Positions 15,301-18,871 of a stretch of DNA of 18,871 nt are shown piece by piece. A model generated the notes under the pieces. It searched no databases and was not told where the DNA came from. It was given only the letters and a program-made list of their open reading frames with translations. Position 1 is the stretch's first letter; every line of letters begins with the position of its first letter. The translations under genes were made by a program, and so were the position numbers. Source of the DNA: Acidobacteriota bacterium (GTDB lineage Bacteria; Acidobacteriota; Vicinamibacteria; Vicinamibacterales; Vicinamibacteraceae); contig JACDAO010000198.1 in NCBI GenBank assembly GCA_013695405.1, forward strand, positions 1 to 18,871, in the 5' to 3' direction.

Positions 15301-15686
15301 CGCAGGACGACTACCTGAGTGGCCGCCGCGGCGAGTACACCGAGCGTGGCGCCATCTTCCTGCCGATGGTCCATCGCATGGACGTCAGCCTGACGCAGAA
15401 CTTCTTTGCCAGCATCAAGGGACGCCGTCACACGTTCCAGGTGCGCGCCGACTTCCTCAACGTCGGCAACATGCTCAACGAGGACTGGGGCATCGGCCAG
15501 CGCCTGATCAACAACCAGCCGCTGATCGTGCCGACGGCGGCCCAGGGCGGCGTGGCCGATGCGCAGGGCCGCGCCCAGTACCGGCTGCGCGCCATCAACA
15601 ATGAGCTGATGACGCGCTCGCTCGAGCCGACCGCCGGCCTCGGCGACGTCTACCGCTTCCAGGTGATGCTGCGGTACCTGTTCTAG
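12339..15686 (+). CDS. TonB-dependent outer-membrane receptor with carboxypeptidase-regulatory-like N-domain (Oar-like)
   Basis: The 1115-residue protein should be an outer-membrane beta-barrel that imports, or possibly secretes, a substrate using TonB energy. Visible parts in order: a long N-region and signal peptide (hydrophobic core about 26-40, likely cleavage near LAQ, 45-47); a carboxypeptidase-regulatory/Ig-like domain (about 50-140; GVVTNATQQPVAGASVIAIHTPSGTNYETTTREDGQFTFPNMRVGGPYMV); a TonB-box-like EESVTVTA (144-151); a plug domain (about 155-290; DQIQQLPNVSNRLENFTRLTPQASG, NNITVDGSYFNN, GAGINTITRSGGNAFHGSLY); and a barrel ending in YRFQVMLRYLF with the terminal Phe typical of outer-membrane proteins. 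The ATG has AGGAG about 6 bases upstream; an ATG ten codons in is an alternative. The family is abundant in Acidobacteriota. The substrate cannot be inferred. The tonB-exbB-exbD genes lie convergently downstream. Confidence 0.92.
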   Translation: MVSAFQRLRDMRSNRPARPPAAWWRVPAVALVALLAVTAPAREVLAQGVTTGSMNGVVTNATQQPVAGASVIAIHTPSGTNYETTTREDGQFTFPNMRVGGPYMVTVTYVGGASAFEPVTREDVTVNLGVATDLALTVRGIAVEESVTVTASTDAVFSSTRTGAATTVSRDQIQQLPNVSNRLENFTRLTPQASGSSFVGQDNRLNNITVDGSYFNNSFGLAGAPGDRTGVAPISPQAVEQIQVNVAPFDVRQGNFVGAGINTITRSGGNAFHGSLYRQFRDDSMVGTQAGSNVVNVGTFEFANTGGWVSGPIWRNKAFFFFNVEDESLTEPGTTFRANTGGEAAVGGVTRVLASDLNNLSSFLSSNFAYQTGGFQAYDHEVPARRYLVKGDYNLNASNKITFRYTHLDSISDVLASNSSSLGFGNRRGSTQALNFQNTNYQQLEEIRSGIGEWNATLGNSMANSLIVGYTKQNEDRAIRGTGALFPLVDILDAGTTYTSFGFEPFSPRNQLKYDTFQVQNNFTRFANKHTLTFGGTAERYKSTNVFFPGSQSAYVYNSLADFYTDSNDFLTNPNRTISPVNLRRFQVRWSNIPGQNEPAQPLEVLYGGAYAQDEWAVRDNLKITAGIRLDVPNFGATGFANANADALTFRNEDGSPVQYATDKLPDPNILWSPRAGFNWAVDENRSTQVRGGTGVFTGRPAYVWISNQIGNTGVLTGFEQLDNTTARPFNPNPDAYKPANVTGAPASAYELALTDPDFRFPQLWRTNLAVDQRLPFGLTGTAEYIYNRDVNGVYYTNANLPAAQTTFAGADARERWTSNRIHANVSNAVVLKNQNVGRSWNLAGTLAKNFTGGFLKGAYSYGEARNTVDPGSIAFGSWNNNQHAGDPNNPGLGYAVGSPGHRVFLAGAYTREYFSFGGTSVSFFWESRTIGSTSYTFAGDLNGDGGTSNDLIYVPRDASEMNFQTYSASGRTFTAAEQAAAWETYVSQDDYLSGRRGEYTERGAIFLPMVHRMDVSLTQNFFASIKGRRHTFQVRADFLNVGNMLNEDWGIGQRLINNQPLIVPTAAQGGVADAQGRAQYRLRAINNELMTRSLEPTAGLGDVYRFQVMLRYLF

Positions 15687-15699
15687 GGGGACAAGGCTT

Positions 15700-15724
15700 C
15701 GGGCCACAGGCTGCCTGTGGCCCG
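15700..15724 (+). terminator. Strong hairpin after the TonB-dependent receptor gene
   Basis: CGGGCCACAGG (15700-15710) pairs perfectly with CCTGTGGCCCG (15714-15724) around a 3-nt CTG loop, 14 bases after the stop codon. It is an 11-bp GC-rich stem with no T tract. It could end transcription or protect the 3' end. Confidence 0.55.
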
Positions 15725-15772
15725 TCGCCCGCGGCCTGTAAACGCCGCACGGCGAGCGGGGGATCGCTGGCC

Positions 15773-15796
15773 GTAGCGGTCGGACTTGTCCGACCG
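15773..15796 (+). repeat. REP-like GTAG hairpin, copy 3
   Basis: GTAG is followed by arms CGGTCGGA / TCCGACCG around CTTG. Two stem pairs differ from copy 1 (C-G to G-C and C-G to T-A), both compensated on the other arm. It lies in the 282-base gap between the convergent receptor and HAD genes. Confidence 0.8.
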
Positions 15797-15941
15797 AATG
15801 CGCGCGACGAAACCGCGGCGGCGATGCGTGGCAATCGCCTCAGACGGAATCGATGCGCGGCGTCGTGACACGAGTGCCTCGTGCGCCATTTGGCGGACGG
15901 TGGCGTTCGCGACGACCTGCGGCACCCGCAGCAGCATATGG

Positions 15942-15962
15942 AAACCGGGCACCGGGCACCGG
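15942..15962. repeat. Short tandem repeat, 7-bp unit
   Basis: ACCGGGC is repeated twice, with a third near-copy ACCGGGA (coordinates approximate), just beyond the HAD gene stop. No function is apparent. Confidence 0.6.
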
Positions 15963-15968
15963 GACGTG

Positions 15969-16574
15969 TTACACGCGGACACCGAGAGCGCGCAACTCCT
16001 CGCGGCACTGCGCCGGGCTGGCGAAGTGCACCGAATGCATGCCGAGCGACGCGGCCGCGGCGACGTTGGGCAGGCTGTCGTCGATGAACACCGTGCGTGC
16101 CGGTTCCCAGCCGGTACGTGTGAGGGCCAGCTGGAAGGCCGCGGACTCCGGCTTGGCCACGCCGTCCACACCGGAAATGATGATGTCCTCGAACCAGCCC
16201 AGGAACGGGTAACGGGCCAGGGCCACAGGGAAGGTCTCGGCTGACCAGTTGGTGAGGGCAGCCACGCGGTAGCCGCGCGTGCGCAAGCGGTCGAGCAGGT
16301 CGACGCTGTCCTCGATCGCCCCGCCCAGCATCCGCTCCCAGCCCGACTTCCACTCCGCGATCAGCGTCGCGTGCTGCGGGAACAGCGCCTGACGCTCTTC
16401 GATGGCCTGATCGAAGGGCTTGCCCATGTCCATCTCGTGATTCCAGCTGCTCGGCGCGATGTGGGTCAGGAACCACTCCATCTGCTCGGCGTTGTCGAAC
16501 CGATCAACGTAGTGCAGCCGCGGGTCCCAGCGGATCAGCACGTTGCCCAGGTCGAACAGCGCTGCTTCTATCAC
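15969..16574 (-). CDS. HAD-superfamily phosphatase (YihX-like)
   Basis: The 201-residue product has the HAD phosphotransferase core. The motif I Asp is D8 in FDLGNVLIRWD, motif II is LTNWS (T108), the motif III Lys is K141 in VAKPES, and motif IV is FIDDS (D165, D166). A helical cap lies between about 20 and 85. The position two after the nucleophile is Gly10 instead of the more common Asp. The same DLGNV form is found in YihX, a sugar-phosphate phosphatase, so it marks a subfamily rather than a defect, though the substrate is uncertain. The start is GTG at 16574, giving MIEAALFDLGNV. No clear Shine-Dalgarno sequence precedes it. It follows the second exbD on the same strand after 163 bases that contain a hairpin, so it may be transcribed separately. 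Confidence 0.87.
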   Translation of the reverse strand: MIEAALFDLGNVLIRWDPRLHYVDRFDNAEQMEWFLTHIAPSSWNHEMDMGKPFDQAIEERQALFPQHATLIAEWKSGWERMLGGAIEDSVDLLDRLRTRGYRVAALTNWSAETFPVALARYPFLGWFEDIIISGVDGVAKPESAAFQLALTRTGWEPARTVFIDDSLPNVAAAASLGMHSVHFASPAQCREELRALGVRV

Positions 16575-16668
16575 AGGAGAACAGGAATCGGGAGTCTGGG
16601 AGCCGTCACGTGGTCAGGCACTCACCGCTTCGGGCGAGCCGGCGGAACCGGCGCGCTGACACGACGAC

Positions 16669-16692
16669 GCCGGCCCTGGCGAAGGGGCCGGC
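16669..16692 (-). terminator. Hairpin downstream of the exbB-exbD-exbD genes
   Basis: GCCGGCCC (16669-16676) pairs with GGGCCGGC (16685-16692) around an 8-nt loop. It lies about 45 bases beyond the stop of the last exbD on the minus strand, before the HAD gene. It lacks a T tract on the minus strand, so it is a possible terminator or attenuator only. Confidence 0.45.
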
Positions 16693-16737
16693 GGCTGGAG
16701 GAGAGGTGCGAGGCGATGCTGGTGCGACGAGGATGTC

Positions 16738-17208
16738 CTAATTCGCACCCGCTGCCGGGGCGCCGCCGGCGCCGCGCATGCCTTCGGTGACGATGCCGAC
16801 CTTGTCGACGCCGGCACCGCGCGCGGCGTCGATGACGTCGATGATGCTCCCATACGGCAGAGCGGGCGCGCCGATGATGAACATCGTCTTCTCCTTGCGG
16901 GCCTCGAAGATTTCGGCCAGCCTGCTCTGCAGATCAACGAGCGTGACGTCCTGGTTGTTCACGGCGATGGTGCGGTCGGCGTTCACGTTCACGACGATCT
17001 GGGTGCTGTCGGTGGCCTCAGCGGCGGCCCTTGTTTCCAGGGGCAGGTTGATGTCCGTCCCCTTCTGAGTCATCGGGAGCGCCGCCATGAAGATGACGAG
17101 CAGCACCAGCAGCACGTCGATCAGCGGCGTCACGTTCATGTCCGAACTGGCAACCGGCAACTCTCCCGTGAGAACCCGCTCGGCGCCGTGGTGCTTGTGA
17201 GCAGACAT
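16738..17208 (-). CDS. exbD: Biopolymer transport protein ExbD (second copy)
   Basis: ExbD is the single-span inner-membrane subunit that, with ExbB, uses the proton motive force to drive TonB. The 156-residue product has a short cytoplasmic N-terminus (His-rich AHKHHG), the motif SSDMNVTPLIDVLLVLLVIF with the conserved membrane Asp31, one transmembrane helix (about 29-46) and a periplasmic domain ending in a Gly/Ala-rich tail. The periplasmic block PYGSIIDVIDAARGAGVDKVGIVTE is typical. Its ATG comes one base after the TGA of the preceding exbD (TGACATG), so the two are almost certainly co-translated. It differs clearly in sequence from the first copy, so this is an old paralogue, not a recent duplication. 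TolR is an alternative name for the fold, but the tonB gene nearby favours ExbD. Confidence 0.92.
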   Translation of the reverse strand: MSAHKHHGAERVLTGELPVASSDMNVTPLIDVLLVLLVIFMAALPMTQKGTDINLPLETRAAAEATDSTQIVVNVNADRTIAVNNQDVTLVDLQSRLAEIFEARKEKTMFIIGAPALPYGSIIDVIDAARGAGVDKVGIVTEGMRGAGGAPAAGAN

Positions 17209-17209
17209 G

Positions 17210-17644
17210 TCAGTTCCCTCCCGCGTCGGCCTTCTTGCGCGTCTCGGTAATCAGCGCCACATTCTCGATGCCGGCCTCGCGCAGCTTGTCCATCATGCTC
17301 ATGATCGCGCCGTAGGGCGCGTCGGTGTCGCCCTTCAGATAGACGATCCGCTCGGCCTTCTCTTCGAGCGCGAACTTGATGCGATCGACCGCCTCGCGTT
17401 CCGACACGGGAATGCTGTTGACGAACAACTGTCGCTGCGAGTCGACCGCCACCACCGTCTGATCCTGGGTGTCCGGTTTCTCGGTGGTGTTGTCGGCCAG
17501 CGGCAGCTGGACGTTCACGCCCTTCTGCAGCAGCGGCGCGATCAGCATCATGATGATGAGCAGCACCAGCATGATGTCCACAAGAGGAGTGACGTTGATG
17601 TCGGCCTTGATGCCGCCCTTACTGCCACCCGTGCTCATTGACAT
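17210..17644 (-). CDS. exbD: Biopolymer transport protein ExbD (first copy)
   Basis: The 144-residue product has the ExbD/TolR layout: a Gly/Lys N-terminus, KADINVTPLVDIMLVLLIIMML with the conserved Asp23 in the single membrane helix (about 21-38), and a periplasmic domain with VVAVDSQRQLFVNSIPV and PYGAIMSMMDKLREAGIENVALITE. ExbD is expected to work with ExbB as the proton-driven motor for TonB. The ATG at 17644 follows CAGGAGAAG by about eight bases; a second ATG two codons later is possible. A REP-like hairpin occupies the 88-base gap between exbB and this gene. The paired exbD genes after one exbB may form a mixed ExbD complex or serve different TonB partners; the sequence does not decide. 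Confidence 0.92.
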   Translation of the reverse strand: MSMSTGGSKGGIKADINVTPLVDIMLVLLIIMMLIAPLLQKGVNVQLPLADNTTEKPDTQDQTVVAVDSQRQLFVNSIPVSEREAVDRIKFALEEKAERIVYLKGDTDAPYGAIMSMMDKLREAGIENVALITETRKKADAGGN

Positions 17645-17696
17645 GGTGACTTCTCCTGGTCGGGCACGCGCGACACGGGCGCTCCCGCTGAACCGG

Positions 17697-17720
17697 CCGC
17701 CGGACGAATCCGGCGGCTAC
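17697..17720 (-). repeat. REP-like GTAG hairpin, copy 4, inside the exbB-exbD gap
   Basis: On the minus strand this is GTAG followed by arms CCGCCGGA / TCCGGCGG, with a TTCG loop replacing CTTG. It starts 13 bases after the exbB stop and lies between two co-oriented genes, in transcription sense. REP elements in such places can stabilise the upstream mRNA or cause partial termination. Confidence 0.8.
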
Positions 17721-17732
17721 ACCGCTTCGATC

Positions 17733-18413
17733 CTACGCGCTCTTCTTGACGAAGTAGTCGACCATCTCGGACGAGCTGTTGTCCATCTCGACGTTGAAGT
17801 ACTCGAGACGGCCCGTCAGGTAGTTGTAGAACCAGACCGCCGGAATCGCCACCAGCAGGCCGAGTGCGGTTTCGACCAGCGCCTCGGAAATACCGGCCGA
17901 GACCGACCCGATACCGCCCGAGCCGGTGGCCGCGATGCCCTGGAACGCCGAGATGACGCCGACCACCGTGCCGAGCAGACCGACGAACGGCGCGGTCGAG
18001 CCGATCGTGGCCAGTGAATTCACGCCCTTCTTGAGGTCATTGCTGGTGAGCGCCGTGGCGCGCTGGATGGCGCGGCGAACAGTGTCCAGAAGGTCGTCGC
18101 GGCTGAGCTGCTGCCCGCTCTCGGTCTGGAACTGATATTCCTGCAGTCCGGCGAGCACGACCTTGGCCAGGTGGCTGTAACGGAAGTTCTTGGACTGCGA
18201 GATCGCAATGGCGTCCTTCAGGCGACCTTCCTTGAGGTGCTTGGCCACTTGCGGCGCGTAGAGCTTCGACTGCTTGCGCGCGTTGTAGTAGGTGTACCAC
18301 CGCTCGACGAAGACGCCGACCGACCAGAACGACATGAAGAAGAGCACGTACGCCACCACCTTGGCGACCAGGCCCATCTGGTTCCACATGTGAATCAGAT
18401 CCATACCACCCAT
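17733..18413 (-). CDS. exbB: ExbB/TolQ/MotA-family proton channel subunit
   Basis: ExbB forms the pentameric inner-membrane core that, with ExbD, converts proton flow into work on TonB. The 226-residue product has three membrane segments (about 16-38, 136-157 and 176-198) and a cytoplasmic loop between the first two. Family blocks are LATIGSTAPFVGLLGTVVGVISAF (134-157) and SAGISEALVETALGLLVAIPAVWFYN (172-197). The ATG is preceded by a strong GGAGGAGGT ribosome site. An ATG three codons later is an alternative, but the first is better spaced. It lies after tonB and before two exbD genes, so ExbB is a better name than TolQ. No tolA, tolB or pal is visible in the window. Confidence 0.92.
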   Translation of the reverse strand: MGGMDLIHMWNQMGLVAKVVAYVLFFMSFWSVGVFVERWYTYYNARKQSKLYAPQVAKHLKEGRLKDAIAISQSKNFRYSHLAKVVLAGLQEYQFQTESGQQLSRDDLLDTVRRAIQRATALTSNDLKKGVNSLATIGSTAPFVGLLGTVVGVISAFQGIAATGSGGIGSVSAGISEALVETALGLLVAIPAVWFYNYLTGRLEYFNVEMDNSSSEMVDYFVKKSA

Positions 18414-18451
18414 TGCGATCCACCTCCTCCTGGATGATCCCAGGGATGCGC

Positions 18452-18477
18452 GGACGGCTCGGTGTCCCCGGCCGTCC
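18452..18477 (-). other. Possible hairpin in the tonB-exbB gap
   Basis: GGACGGC (18452-18458) can pair with GCCGTCC (18471-18477) around a 12-nt loop in the 154-base gap between tonB and exbB. A small direct repeat of GAGTCGT lies nearby (about 18482-18498). It could modulate readthrough from tonB to exbB; the evidence is weak. Confidence 0.35.
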
Positions 18478-18567
18478 CCTAGAGTCGTTCGAGTCGTCTC
18501 GACCGGTTCCAGACTGTTGACGATGGCGGGTCCCTGCGCGGCCGGTGACCGGCGGGAACCCAGTTGA

Positions 18568-18871
18568 CTACTGCAACGTAAAGTTCACCGTGACGGTCAT
18601 GATGACCGGCACCGGGACGCCATTGAGCAGCGTCGGCGTGTACACCCATTGCTTGACCGCGTCGAGCGCCGCCTGATCCAGTAGCGGGATGCTGCGGAGC
18701 ACGCGGGCGTTCTGCACCTGGCCACTGGGCCCGATGGTGGCCTCGATGATCACGACGCCCGACACGCGCGCCGACTGGGCAATCTGCGGATAGACCGGCT
18801 TGATGTCACGGGTCTTCTTGGGCGGCGCGATGTTGCCGCCCACGCGGACCGGCTTGGCGGGGGGCGGGGGG
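18568..18871 (-). CDS. tonB: TonB-family energy transducer, C-terminal part (5' truncated by window)
   Basis: TonB spans the periplasm and passes energy from ExbB/ExbD to outer-membrane receptors. About 100 residues are visible. The frame is open to the window edge and begins with a proline run (PPPPAKPVRVGGNI), the end of the usual proline-rich periplasmic linker. The apparent GTG at 18843 is therefore internal and the N-terminal membrane anchor lies outside. The C-terminal domain has the classic features: KPVYPQIAQSARVSGVVIIEATIGPSGQVQNARVLRSIPLLDQAALDAVKQWVYTPTLLNGVPVPVIMTVTVNFTL. This version, with VGGNI before the domain and NFTLQ at the end, resembles TonB proteins common in Acidobacteriota (recollection, not a search). 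exbB, exbD and exbD follow on the same strand, and a TonB-dependent receptor lies nearby. Confidence 0.92.
   Translation of the reverse strand, partial: PPPPAKPVRVGGNIAPPKKTRDIKPVYPQIAQSARVSGVVIIEATIGPSGQVQNARVLRSIPLLDQAALDAVKQWVYTPTLLNGVPVPVIMTVTVNFTLQ

Noticed and set aside
13710..15707. 665-codon open frame antisense to the TonB-dependent receptor
   Set aside because: It is a shadow of the conserved barrel gene; the composition is that of reverse-complement GC-rich codons and no family is visible.
15683..15968. Minus-strand frame through the gap between receptor and HAD genes
   Set aside because: The peptide crosses the REP-like copy and the receptor 3' end, has no recognisable domain and no good start. 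The gap is better explained by a hairpin and a REP-like repeat.
797..17720. CRISPR repeats as an explanation for the four 24-nt palindromes
   Set aside because: The copies are kilobases apart, in both orientations, with no regularly spaced array or adjacent cas genes.

Overview
The window is GC-rich chromosomal DNA from a Gram-negative bacterium. It has an outer-membrane TonB-dependent receptor, lipoprotein-processing enzymes and a TonB/ExbB/ExbD system. The carboxypeptidase-regulatory-domain (Oar-like) receptor, the TonB C-terminal type, the single ExbB with two ExbD genes and a Cys-rich Lgt together suggest Acidobacteriota, perhaps Vicinamibacteria. That placement is inference from gene content, not a database result. 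No phage, IS element, CRISPR array, tRNA or rRNA was seen.

Layout. 1-748: the 3' end of prmC converges on a HIT-family nucleotide hydrolase. 885-6022: a tight plus-strand operon ileS-lspA-lgt-rluD with overlapping or nearly abutting genes. It holds isoleucyl-tRNA synthetase, two of the three lipoprotein maturation enzymes and a 23S pseudouridine synthase. 6120-7165: an ADP-ribose-pyrophosphatase-like Nudix gene converges on a DksA/TraR-type regulator across a long hairpin. 7553-8128: a protein of unknown function. 8433-10879: ribosomal protein bL28 (zinc type) converges on a full-length bifunctional (p)ppGpp synthetase/hydrolase. 11117-12115: a TPR lipoprotein behind a strong sigma70-type promoter and a structured leader. 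12339-15686: the large outer-membrane receptor. 15969-18871: a minus-strand set tonB(partial)-exbB-exbD-exbD-HAD phosphatase.

How the genes fit together. Lgt and LspA would process lipoproteins such as the TPR protein at 11117. TonB/ExbB/ExbD would energise receptors such as the one at 12339, which carries a TonB-box-like segment. The DksA-like protein and Rel are the two arms of the stringent response, and both lie near rpmB.

The most interesting non-coding signal is a family of four 24-nt intergenic palindromes. Each begins with GTAG and folds into an 8-bp hairpin capped by CTTG or TTCG. Two stem pairs covary between copies. They look like REP elements of the kind mobilised by RAYT (TnpA-REP) transposases. 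One sits inside the exbB-exbD operon. A second notable signal is that the divergent hit and ileS genes have -10-like hexamers 6 and 9 nt before their start codons and no Shine-Dalgarno sequence, which suggests leaderless transcripts.
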